Part shown: positions 24,269 to 31,670 of the stretch, one piece after another
Position numbering within the stretch: the first letter of the stretch is position 1
How the letters are laid out: every line of letters begins with the position of its first letter
Assembly: GCA_944324555.1 (NCBI GenBank)
Contig: CALUWU010000155.1
Coordinates: 1-37,604, forward strand
Direction of reading: 5' to 3'
Length of the DNA: 37,604 bases
Source of the DNA: an uncultured Desulfovibrio sp.
GTDB taxonomy: Bacteria; Desulfobacterota; Desulfovibrionia; Desulfovibrionales; Desulfovibrionaceae
Made by a program: the position numbers and the translations under genes
Notes under the pieces: generated by a model
What the model was told of the DNA's origin: nothing
What the model saw: the letters and a program-made list of their open reading frames with translations, nothing else
Database searches by the model: none

Positions 24269-25567
24269 ATGATTGACCGTTATACCCGGCCGGAAATGGG
24301 CCGCATCTGGACGTTGGAAAACCGTTATCGCGCGTGGCTGGCCGTGGAAGTGGCCGTCTGCGAAGCCTGGAGCGACATGGGGCGCATCCCGGCGGAGGCC
24401 GTCGAGGTCATCCGCAAGAAGGCGGATATCGACGTCGACCGCATTCTGGCCATTGAGGAAGTGACGCGCCACGACGTGATCGCCTTCCTCACGTCCCTTG
24501 AGGAAAAGGTCGGCCCCGAAGCCCGCTACATCCATCTGGGCTGCACTTCCTCCGATATTGTGGACACGGCCAACGGCCTGCTCTTCAAGCAGGCGGGCGC
24601 GCTGCTGCTGGACGACGTCCGCGGCCTGCTGGAAAGCCTGAAACGGCTGGCGCGCGAGCACAAGGGCGTTCTCTGCATGGGCCGCACGCACGGCATCCAC
24701 GCCGAACCTACCAGCTTCGGCCTGAAGATTGCCGGTTTCTACGCCGAATTCCGCCGCCATCTGAAGCGGCTGGAAACCGCGCTGGAAAACATCCGCGTCG
24801 GCAAGCTGTCCGGCGCCGTGGGCACCTATGCCTTCCTCTCGCCGGAACTGGAATCGCGCGCGCTGGCGCGGCTCGGCCTGCGTCCCGACGAGCATTCCAC
24901 GCAGATTGTGCAGCGGGATCGCTACGCCGAATTCTTTACCGCGCTTGCCATTCTCGGCGGCGGCGTGGAGCGCCTCTGCGTGGAGCTGCGTCATCTGCAG
25001 CGCACGGAAGTGCTGGAAGTCGAGGAAGGCTTTGCCAAGGGGCAGAAGGGATCTTCGGCCATGCCCCACAAGAAGAATCCCATTTCCGCGGAAAACATGG
25101 CCGGGCTGGCCCGCCTGCTGCGGGGCAACGCCGTGGCGGCCATGGAAAATCAGGCCCTGTGGCATGAGCGCGACATCAGCCATTCTTCGGTGGAGCGCGT
25201 CATCATGCCGGATTCCACCATCATCGCCGACTATGTGCTCAACCGGCTGCGCCGCGTGCTGGACGGTCTGGTCGTCAAGCGCGACCGCATGCTGGAAAAT
25301 ATGGACCGGTCCTACGGGCTGTATTTCTCCCAGCGCGTGCTGACCAACCTCATCGCGACCGGCATGCCGCGCCAGAAGGCCTACGAGGCCGTGCAGCGCC
25401 TGGCCATGCAGAGCTGGAACGAGCGCAAGCCCTTCCCTGATCTTGTCAGGGCCGACGAAGACATGCGGGCCGCCCTGGGCGACAAGCTGGACACCCTTTT
25501 CGATCCCTCCTTCTATCTCGAACACGAAGACGAAATTTTCGCGCGCATCTTTGACGAAAAGAAGTAG
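24269..25567 (+). CDS. purB: Adenylosuccinate lyase PurB
   Basis: Cleaves SAICAR to AICAR and adenylosuccinate to AMP in purine synthesis. 432 residues. It starts IDRYTRPEMGRIWTLENRY, has HLGCTSSDIVDTANG and the GRTHGIHAEPTSFG segment with the catalytic His, and the fumarase/lyase signature KGSSAMPHKKNPISAEN around residue 260 with the flexible-loop serine. Operon partner of pyrE 110 bases downstream. Confidence 0.97.
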   Translation: MIDRYTRPEMGRIWTLENRYRAWLAVEVAVCEAWSDMGRIPAEAVEVIRKKADIDVDRILAIEEVTRHDVIAFLTSLEEKVGPEARYIHLGCTSSDIVDTANGLLFKQAGALLLDDVRGLLESLKRLAREHKGVLCMGRTHGIHAEPTSFGLKIAGFYAEFRRHLKRLETALENIRVGKLSGAVGTYAFLSPELESRALARLGLRPDEHSTQIVQRDRYAEFFTALAILGGGVERLCVELRHLQRTEVLEVEEGFAKGQKGSSAMPHKKNPISAENMAGLARLLRGNAVAAMENQALWHERDISHSSVERVIMPDSTIIADYVLNRLRRVLDGLVVKRDRMLENMDRSYGLYFSQRVLTNLIATGMPRQKAYEAVQRLAMQSWNERKPFPDLVRADEDMRAALGDKLDTLFDPSFYLEHEDEIFARIFDEKK

Positions 25568-25678
25568 CGCGCAGGGCGGGGGCGTTTCCGCGCCCCCGCG
25601 CCGTCTCCTTGCGTCGCGGGGGGCGGAGTCTCGCAAGAAATTGTAGAAAATTTCAAGATTTTTTTGAGGGGAGCGCAT

Positions 25679-26248
25679 ATGAACGACATGCTGGAACTGA
25701 AACGGCGACTGGCGCGCCTGCTGGTGGAAAAGTCCTATCGCGAAGGCGACTTTGTTCTGGCCTCGGGACGCCGCAGCGACTATTACTTCGACTGCCGCGT
25801 GACGGCGTTGCATGCCGAAGGCTCGTGGCTGATCGGCCGTCTGTTCAACGATTTGCTGAAAGACCTGGATATCCGGGGCGTCGGCGGCATGACCATGGGC
25901 GCGGACCCGCTGGTGTCGTCCGTCACGGTCATTTCGCATGAGCAGGGCCGTCCGTTGCACGGCCTGCTGGTACGCAAGGAGTCCAAGGGGCACGGCACCA
26001 ATCAGTTTGTGGAAGGTCTGGGCAATTTCCAGCCCGGCGATCCCGTAGCCATGCTTGAGGACGTGGTGACGACGGGCGGCTCGCTGCTCAAGGCCTGCGA
26101 CCGCGTGCGCGACGCCGGCCTGGACATCAGGGCCGTGTGCGCCATTCTCGACCGCGAGGAAGGCGGGCGCGAAAAGCTGAAGGAAGCGGGCTACGAACTG
26201 CACGCCCTCTTCACTCGCAGGGAGCTCGTGGAGCTGGCCCGTCAGTAG
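25679..26248 (+). CDS. pyrE: Orotate phosphoribosyltransferase PyrE
   Basis: Converts orotate and PRPP to OMP in pyrimidine synthesis. 189 residues from ATG 25679, preceded by GAGGGGAG. Motifs: EGDFVLASGRRSDYYFD for orotate binding, VRKESKGHGTNQFVEG (the mobile catalytic loop with K and H), and the PRPP motif MLEDVVTTGGSLLKA near residue 124. A TTG at 25664 would add five residues but overlaps the ribosome site. Confidence 0.96.
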   Translation: MNDMLELKRRLARLLVEKSYREGDFVLASGRRSDYYFDCRVTALHAEGSWLIGRLFNDLLKDLDIRGVGGMTMGADPLVSSVTVISHEQGRPLHGLLVRKESKGHGTNQFVEGLGNFQPGDPVAMLEDVVTTGGSLLKACDRVRDAGLDIRAVCAILDREEGGREKLKEAGYELHALFTRRELVELARQ

Positions 26249-26330
26249 CCCGCGAAACCTCCTTCCGCGTCGCGCCCTCCGGGCGGCGGCCCGGCCCCGC
26301 GCCGGGTTCCTTCCGCAGGGAGACTGTTCT

Positions 26331-26359
26331 GGCGAGGCAAGGCCGGTTCCCTTGCCTCG
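26331..26359. repeat. Hairpin after pyrE
   Basis: Ten-base perfect arms GCGAGGCAAG / CTTGCCTCGC with a nine-base loop in the pyrE-to-26421 gap; no T-run directly after it. Confidence 0.5.
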
Positions 26360-26420
26360 CGCCGCGCAATCCCGCGCGGGAGGGCGGAATCTTTACTCAT
26401 AACCCGTTCTAGCGTCTGTC

Positions 26421-28592
26421 ATGCAAGCCACCGATCGCCCCATCTTTCAGATTGCCGCTTCCGGTTCCGGCCTTCGTCGTTCCGTCCGCGCCCGGCGGCG
26501 CGGTTCCCGTTCCTCGCGCTGGAAATCGCTCGCCTGCGCGCTGGCCGTCGTGCTTTCCGCATCGGCCTGGGAGGCGCCGTTGCCGGACGGGCGCGTCGTC
26601 TGGGGGCCCCGCTGCGCCTGGGCGGACAACTGGAAAGCGTCCATTTACGACGAAGGTCTGCCCGCGCATCTGGTCGCGGTGGACAAGGGGCGTCAGTCCT
26701 TTCTCTTCTTCGAGCACAAGAGCCCGCTCAAGCTGAAATACACCTTTCCCTGCACGACGGGGCAGGTGCCCGGCGACAAGCAGGTCATCAATGACCTGCG
26801 GACGCCGGAGGGCATCTACTTCGTGGAATACAAGATTGCGGGCGGGCTGGACTTCAGGGAATACGGCGGTATTGCCTACACGCTGAACTATCCGAACCCC
26901 GTGGACAGGCTGCGGGGAAAGACCGGCTACGGCATCTGGATTCACAGCAAGGGCTACGGCATCTTTCCGCGCGACACCAAGGGCTGCGTGGCCATCGGTC
27001 TCAAGGATATTGATACCGTCGGGCCGAGCCTGCGCCCCGGAACGGCGGTCGTGCTGGCCGAGCATGTGGACGAAAGCGCCGTGCCCAGCCCCGACGACGG
27101 CACGGCGCGAAGCCTGCGCCTGCTCATGCAGGAATGGAGCAAGGCCTGGGCGGCCCGCTCCCCCCGCATGTTCGAGTTCTACAATCCCGAGGCCTACTCC
27201 CGGGCCATGCCGGAGAGCTTTGCCGCCTTTCGTCAGAACAAGGAACGCCTGTTCAAGATTCTCAAGTTCATCAAGATCTTCAACAAGGAAATCCATGTGC
27301 TTCAGGGGCCCGGCTACTGGGTCACCTGGTCGGAACAGCTCTATACGGCTTCCAACCTTTCCACCGAGGGCGTGCGCCGTCTGTACTGGCAGCCGGATGA
27401 AAGAGGCCATTTCCGTATCGTCGGCATGGAGTGGACGCCGCGCGAGCTGGGCATGGAAGCCGCCTTCCGCAACGGCACCCTTGTAGCGCAGAGTTCCATC
27501 ACCTTCTCCGACAGCGAAATGCCCGTCGCCCCCCGGCTGGACATGCCGGAAGACGCGGGGCGGCTTTCGTCCGAGGGAACGCTGGTCGCGGCGGACCCGC
27601 TCATCCCGCAGTGGCGCCCCCGTCCGGCGCCCGCGGAGATCAACTGGGGGCCCATCAGGACCCCGGAAGGCTCGGAGCAGGATGCGGAGGCGCGCGCCAG
27701 GGCCGAAGCCGAGGAGCAGGCGCGTCAGGAAGCGGCGCGCCTTGCCGAACAGCAGCGCCTGGAGGCCGAAGCCCGCGCCCGCGCCGAAGCGGAAGCCGCC
27801 CGCGTGCGGCTCACGCCGGAAGTGCGCCAGACCGTCGCGGCGGAAGTCCGGGCATGGGAAGACGCGCTTGCCGCGCACAACGCGCGGGAGCTGACGACGC
27901 TCTATGACGCGCGGGCCTTCAACAAGGCGCCCGGCGTTCCGCGCGGCCTGCCGTACGGGCAGACGCTGCGCGAGCTCAAGCGCCGTCACGCCGCGCCGCT
28001 GACGGTCGTCAGCCGGGCGCCGCGTCTGTCGCTGGTCGGCGAGATCGTGGAAAGCCGCAGCGATCAGCTTCTGCTCAGCGAGCGGGGCATGGAACAGGGC
28101 GAACGCATCCTGTACTGGCAGCGCGGCAAGGACGGCCGTTTCCGCATTGTGGCGGAAAATTTTGAAGCCGGCGACCGGGGGCTGTCGGCCTATTATCTGG
28201 AGCGCGTCAGCGGCGAGGTCAGCCGCGTCATCGAGGCCTGGCGCGCGGCGTGGGAACGCGGCGATCTGGATGCGTACATGCGTTTCTACGCCGACGACGC
28301 CGTGCAGGCCGGCCGCCGCACCGCCCGGGCCATTCGCGCCCAGAAGGAACGTCTCTGGGGGCGCGTGTCGCCCACGCTGGTGCAGCTTTCCGGCCTGCGT
28401 CTGGCGCTGGACGACAAGGGCGGCCTGCGCGCCGACATGCTGCAATCCTATGCGGACAGCGCCGGGCACAGCGACAGGGGCACCAAGACCCTGCTGCTGT
28501 CCTTCAACGGCAAGCAGTGGCAGATCACGCGGGAAGACTGGGTGGTTGAGGCGCCGCTGCCGGCCATGTTCGACGCGGAGGGCGAAGAATAA
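26421..28592 (+). CDS. Csd6/Pgp2-like L,D-transpeptidase-fold enzyme with three NTF2-like domains
   Basis: Secreted YkuD-fold enzyme, 723 residues. An arginine-rich N-terminus leads to a hydrophobic signal (LACALAVVLSASAW, ending CAWA near residue 69). The catalytic domain spans about 80-215: DLRTPEGIYFVEY, then WIHSKGYGIF with His near 175 and TKGCVAIG with Cys near 189. The short His-Cys spacing and KGCVA form resemble YafK/Csd6 enzymes. After that come NTF2-like domains at about 230-340 (LMQEWSKAWAARSPRMFEFY... ), 470-585 (VRAWEDALAAHNARELTTLY...) and 595-720 (VIEAWRAAWERGDLDAYMRFY...), with a charged coiled coil at 415-465. In Helicobacter and Campylobacter, Csd6/Pgp2 are LD-carboxypeptidases that shape curved cells and carry one NTF2 domain. 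No ribosome site is evident at this ATG, so the start is uncertain. Confidence 0.82.
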   Translation: MQATDRPIFQIAASGSGLRRSVRARRRGSRSSRWKSLACALAVVLSASAWEAPLPDGRVVWGPRCAWADNWKASIYDEGLPAHLVAVDKGRQSFLFFEHKSPLKLKYTFPCTTGQVPGDKQVINDLRTPEGIYFVEYKIAGGLDFREYGGIAYTLNYPNPVDRLRGKTGYGIWIHSKGYGIFPRDTKGCVAIGLKDIDTVGPSLRPGTAVVLAEHVDESAVPSPDDGTARSLRLLMQEWSKAWAARSPRMFEFYNPEAYSRAMPESFAAFRQNKERLFKILKFIKIFNKEIHVLQGPGYWVTWSEQLYTASNLSTEGVRRLYWQPDERGHFRIVGMEWTPRELGMEAAFRNGTLVAQSSITFSDSEMPVAPRLDMPEDAGRLSSEGTLVAADPLIPQWRPRPAPAEINWGPIRTPEGSEQDAEARARAEAEEQARQEAARLAEQQRLEAEARARAEAEAARVRLTPEVRQTVAAEVRAWEDALAAHNARELTTLYDARAFNKAPGVPRGLPYGQTLRELKRRHAAPLTVVSRAPRLSLVGEIVESRSDQLLLSERGMEQGERILYWQRGKDGRFRIVAENFEAGDRGLSAYYLERVSGEVSRVIEAWRAAWERGDLDAYMRFYADDAVQAGRRTARAIRAQKERLWGRVSPTLVQLSGLRLALDDKGGLRADMLQSYADSAGHSDRGTKTLLLSFNGKQWQITREDWVVEAPLPAMFDAEGEE

Positions 28593-29371
28593 TGAAATAC
28601 CGGGAGCGTCTGAGCCTCGTCGTCATTCGGGAGGACGGCCGTCGCCAGTCCTGGCGCATTCGCCGTCTCTGGCTGTACGCCCTGCCGGCGGCCCTGCTCA
28701 TGTTCCCCTGCATGGCCGGCGGGCTTGGCTGGTTCTGCTATGATCTCTGGCGCGAAAACGGTCTTCTCCACGACGAGGTGCTGCGGCTGGAAAGCGAGGG
28801 AGAAGCCGCGGAGGGCAAGCTGGAACGTCTGGAACAGCTGTCCGTTCTGCTTGAGGAAAGCGCCGTGCCCGGACACGACATTCTTGCGCGGGCGCTGGCG
28901 CAGGGCGACATGGGCGCGCCTTCGCCGCAGCCGGAGAGCGAATCCGCCGCGCCCGATTCCCCGGCCGCGGACGAGGCGGCCATGAAAGAGCAGATGGCAA
29001 AGGACGACGGTCCCGGACACGCCGACTTCCCCGCCATCAAGAGCGACTACGTTTCCGTCGACAAGGTGCGCGTCCGGCTGGTCCGCAACCGGACGTTGCG
29101 CATCGCGCTGGATTTGCGAAACAAGCGCGACGCTCGCGCCGAAGGCGAGGTTTCCGCCGTTCTCATGACGCAGGAAGGCTCCCGTTTTCCTCTGAAGTTT
29201 TCTCCTTCCGACGTCGGCAAGTTCAGCATCCTGCGCTTCAAGCGCGCCGTCATGAGCGCGAATCTCCCCAGGAATGCCGGCGCCATGGCCGGCGCGCAGG
29301 TCGTGCTTGAGGTGCGCGGCGGTTCCGGCAACGCCGTCGTTTTCAGAAATATTTTTGCCGTGGAGCAGTAG
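28592..29371 (+). CDS. Membrane-anchored coiled-coil protein, function unknown
   Basis: 259 residues: a basic cytoplasmic start (MKYRERLSLVVIREDGRRQS), one membrane helix at about 28-50 (LYALPAALLMFPCMAGGLGWF), a coiled coil to about residue 90, an acidic/Pro linker, and a beta-rich C-terminal domain from about 148 (VDKVRVRLVRNRTLRIALDL... to VFRNIFAVEQ). The N-terminal part looks like the anchor of envelope M23 peptidases, but no peptidase motif (HxH, HxxxD) is present. Its ATG overlaps the stop of the upstream peptidoglycan enzyme by one base, so the two are coupled and probably act together in the envelope. Confidence 0.75.
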   Translation: MKYRERLSLVVIREDGRRQSWRIRRLWLYALPAALLMFPCMAGGLGWFCYDLWRENGLLHDEVLRLESEGEAAEGKLERLEQLSVLLEESAVPGHDILARALAQGDMGAPSPQPESESAAPDSPAADEAAMKEQMAKDDGPGHADFPAIKSDYVSVDKVRVRLVRNRTLRIALDLRNKRDARAEGEVSAVLMTQEGSRFPLKFSPSDVGKFSILRFKRAVMSANLPRNAGAMAGAQVVLEVRGGSGNAVVFRNIFAVEQ

Positions 29372-29373
29372 CG

Positions 29374-29456
29374 CGTTTTCCTTTTGAAAAAGTCTGGACG
29401 CGAGGCGGCGCGCCCGGCCAAAGGCGATCGGAAAGACCGCGCTTTTTCAGAGCGCG
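29374..29456 (-). repeat. Interspersed repeat, copy 3
   Basis: Read on the minus strand it follows copy 1 (10973-11060): GAAAAAGCGCGGTCTTTCCG, then CGCCTTTGGCCGGGCG, GCCGCCTCGCGTCC and CTTTTTCAAAAGG. Similarity extends over about 85 bases with scattered differences. It directly follows the stop of the preceding gene. Confidence 0.7.
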
Positions 29457-29539
29457 TACGGGCGGCGGAAATATTTCTATTTGTCTGAAATGACTTGTAA
29501 ATTCGCGTTAATAAAGCCCGGCGGCTTCGGGAGGCCTTC

Positions 29540-30295
29540 ATGGACGCGATTTATGAACTGCTGACGGATTTGTATCAGACCTGCGAGCGGCAGGGGCCCG
29601 GCGGCGACGAGGAAACCCGGCTGGCCATGCGTCTTGCCGGTCTGGATCGCTCGCGCCCCCTCAACGTTGCGGATATCGGTTGCGGCGCGGGGGCCGCCGC
29701 CCTCCTGCTGGCCGAAGAGCTGGACGCGACGGTGACCGCCGTGGATTTTCTACCCGGCTTTCTGGAAAGGCTGCGCCGACGGGCGCGTGCGCGGGGCGTG
29801 GCGGATCGCGTGCGTCCGCTGCATGCCTCCATGACGGATCTTCCCTTTCAGGACGAGGCGTTCGACGTCTTGTGGGCGGAAGGTTCCATCTACAATACGG
29901 GCTTTGAGGACGGCATCAGAGAGTGGCGTCGTTTTCTGAAGCCGGGCGGAAAGCTGGTCGTTTCTGAAATGACCTGGCTGGGCGGCAGGCCGCCGCAGGA
30001 AATCCGGGATTACTGGGAAGAGGAATACCCGGAGATAGCTCCCGCCTTTGTCAAGACGGCGCAGCTTGAGCGGCACGGCTACGCGCTGAAAGGCTATTTT
30101 GTCCTTCCTGAATCCTGCTGGCGTGAAAATTATTACCTGCCGCTGCAACGCGCCTTTGCCGGTTTTCTGGAGCGGCAGGGCGACAGTCCGGCCGCGCGGG
30201 CCCTGGTCGATGCGGAACGGCAGGAAATCGCCCTGTATGAGCGCTACGGCGCCTTTTACGGCTACGGTTTTTATATTGCCGAAAAAATCGACTGA
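29540..30295 (+). CDS. SAM-dependent class I methyltransferase
   Basis: 251 residues. The Rossmann-fold SAM site is clear: VADIGCGAGAAALLLAEEL (motif I) near residue 43, TAVDFLPGFLERL (acidic end of beta2), the LPFQDEAFDVLWAEGSIY segment, and RFLKPGGKLVVSEM. The C-terminal half (YPEIAPAFVKTAQLERHGY, LPESCWRENYYLPLQ) resembles UbiE/COQ5-type small-molecule methyltransferases, but the substrate cannot be told. The gene stands alone, flanked on both sides by copies of the interspersed repeat in the same orientation. Its stop codon is part of a bidirectional terminator stem (30282-30322). Confidence 0.9.
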   Translation: MDAIYELLTDLYQTCERQGPGGDEETRLAMRLAGLDRSRPLNVADIGCGAGAAALLLAEELDATVTAVDFLPGFLERLRRRARARGVADRVRPLHASMTDLPFQDEAFDVLWAEGSIYNTGFEDGIREWRRFLKPGGKLVVSEMTWLGGRPPQEIRDYWEEEYPEIAPAFVKTAQLERHGYALKGYFVLPESCWRENYYLPLQRAFAGFLERQGDSPAARALVDAERQEIALYERYGAFYGYGFYIAEKID

Positions 30296-30322
30296 AGGTG
30301 CTTCCCCTCCAGTCGATTTTTT
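30282..30322. terminator. Bidirectional terminator overlapping the methyltransferase stop
   Basis: Perfect 13-base arms AAAAAATCGACTG (30282-30294) and CAGTCGATTTTTT (30310-30322). The TGA stop lies at the base of the left arm. With A- and T-runs on either side it can end this gene and the convergent flavodoxin gene. Confidence 0.85.
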
Positions 30323-30375
30323 CGCGCGGCCAAAAGCAAGTGGAGAAATCACGTTTTTTCCGCGAAACGGCAGGA
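30323..30375 (-). repeat. Interspersed repeat, copy 2 (short)
   Basis: Minus-strand text GCCGTTTCGCGGAAAAAACG, then TCCACTTGCTTTTGGCCGCG, matches copy 1 at 10973-11020. The match ends where the terminator stem begins. Confidence 0.7.
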
Positions 30376-30411
30376 TGCATGTCTTAAACGCTAGGCCCCG
30401 CCGCCGCGCGC

Positions 30412-31062
30412 TCAGAATCCCAGTTGCCGCAGCCAGGCTTCCACCGCCGGGCGGGCTTCGGCAACCCTCCCGCCTCGAATCTCAAGACCGTCAAGCAGGC
30501 GCGCCCGCGGGCAAAGCCGCCGGAGGTCCCGCAGACTGCGGCCGAAACCGCCGCCGCCGTGGGTACAGAACGGCGCGATGGTCTTTCCCGCAAGATCGTG
30601 CTGTTCCAGCCATGTAAAGAGCGGCATGGGCATGGTTCCCCACCAGTTCGGAAAACCGATGAACAGCGTCTGGTATTCCGCGAGGCGGGGAAGTTCCGTT
30701 GTCACGCGCGGCCGGGCGTTGTTTCGCAGCTCCTGCCGGGCCTGCTCCACCACGGCGTCGTAATCGGCGGGATAGGGCGCGGCGGGGACAAGCTCGACCA
30801 TGTCGCCGCCGGTATGCTCATGAATGAATGTCGCAATCGTGCGGGTATTGCCGGAATGAGAAAAATACAGCGTCAGCATGGCTGCTCCTTCGGACGCCGC
30901 GACGGGCAGGGAAAATGCGGGAAAGGCGGCGACGAGCGCGCCCGCGGCAAGCATGCCCGGAACGGCGCGTTGCAGAAAGTCGCGTCTGGAAAGGCGGCGC
31001 GCCGTCGCGTCGTCTTTTTTTGTACCGGCGGGCGTCGCCGCTCTGGCAAACAGCGTTTTCAT
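30412..31062 (-). CDS. Tat-exported flavodoxin-like protein
   Basis: 216 residues. A twin-arginine signal is textbook (RRLSRRDFLQRA near residue 22, then GMLAAGALVAAFPAFSLPVAA). The mature part begins with the flavodoxin FMN-phosphate loop YFSHSGNTRTIA, followed by LFIGFPNWWGTMPMPLFTWL and a C-terminal FCTHGGGGFGRSLRDL. This matches the flavodoxin_4-type family of small FMN-binding proteins. Flavodoxins are normally cytoplasmic, and the Tat system exports folded, cofactor-loaded proteins, so this protein likely carries FMN into the periplasm. GGAGGAG precedes the ATG at 31062. Single gene between convergent and co-directional neighbours. Confidence 0.9.
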   Translation of the reverse strand: MKTLFARAATPAGTKKDDATARRLSRRDFLQRAVPGMLAAGALVAAFPAFSLPVAASEGAAMLTLYFSHSGNTRTIATFIHEHTGGDMVELVPAAPYPADYDAVVEQARQELRNNARPRVTTELPRLAEYQTLFIGFPNWWGTMPMPLFTWLEQHDLAGKTIAPFCTHGGGGFGRSLRDLRRLCPRARLLDGLEIRGGRVAEARPAVEAWLRQLGF

Positions 31063-31219
31063 GATGCGTCACTCCTCCTCTGGAAGCGTTTCGGAAGGAA
31101 TTCGGCGGAGGCGTTCCGTCTGACTCCTGCGGCCAGAGTACAGCGCGCATGGCCGGAAGGGCAGATGCATTTCTCGCGATTTCTTGCCTGATAGTATCAC
31201 GGCGCGGCCGCGCCAGAAA

Positions 31220-31256
31220 AACAGAAGACGCCCCGCCAAACGGCGAGGCGTCCTGC
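31220..31256 (-). terminator. Terminator of the rimO-fadD unit
   Basis: On the minus strand GACGCCTCGCC, loop GTTT, GGCGGGGCGTC (one mismatch), then TTCTGTTTTTC. It follows the stop of the small Trp-rich gene. Confidence 0.75.
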
Positions 31257-31277
31257 AACGCTGTTCCGGGGGCGCGC

Positions 31278-31604
31278 TTACTTGCCGCTTTCGCGCCAGC
31301 GGCGGCGGGCTTCGTCGGCCCAGATATTCCCCTGCTCGCGGGCGCCGTTCCAGAGTTCGGAAGACGATTCGCGGGCTGAATCCCAGAGTTCGCCGGCCTG
31401 TTTGCCCATTTCGTCGCCCGCGCTTCTGGCGTCGCCCCAGAGACCGCGCAGGCGTTCGTTGAAGGAGCGCTGTTCATCGGCGGAGGGCGCGGCGGGCGTC
31501 TCCTCCGAGGCGCGCGGCGCGTCGGGCGCCGTCAGCGCCGCGAGAGCGGCGAAGAGAAGGAGCAGAGGCGTTTTCCAGAGTATGGGGAAGGCGCGTCGAA
31601 ACAT
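31278..31604 (-). CDS. Small secreted Trp-rich protein, function unknown
   Basis: 108 residues: an N-terminal signal peptide (LWKTPLLLLFAALAALTAPDA, cleavage near APRAS), then about 65 residues of hydrophilic helix with tryptophans at regular spacing. Eleven-residue repeats are visible: LWDSARESSSE, LWNGAREQGNI, WADEARRRWRE, with a related LWGDARSAGDE before them. Such 11-mer amphipathic repeats occur in apolipoprotein-like and LEA-like proteins that lie on membranes. AAGGAG precedes the ATG. It lies 66 bases after fadD, before the operon terminator, so a link to envelope lipids is possible but unproven. Confidence 0.7.
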   Translation of the reverse strand: MFRRAFPILWKTPLLLLFAALAALTAPDAPRASEETPAAPSADEQRSFNERLRGLWGDARSAGDEMGKQAGELWDSARESSSELWNGAREQGNIWADEARRRWRESGK

Positions 31605-31670
31605 GTTTTTCTCCTTGGATTGGCAGTCCCGGCCCCGGGCGTCTGCCGGGCGGCGGGGCGTCCGCCGGAT

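Noticed and set aside
24047-28469. Two very long minus-strand open frames opposite purB, pyrE and the Csd6-like gene
   Set aside because: Antisense shadows of well-supported genes; no family motifs.
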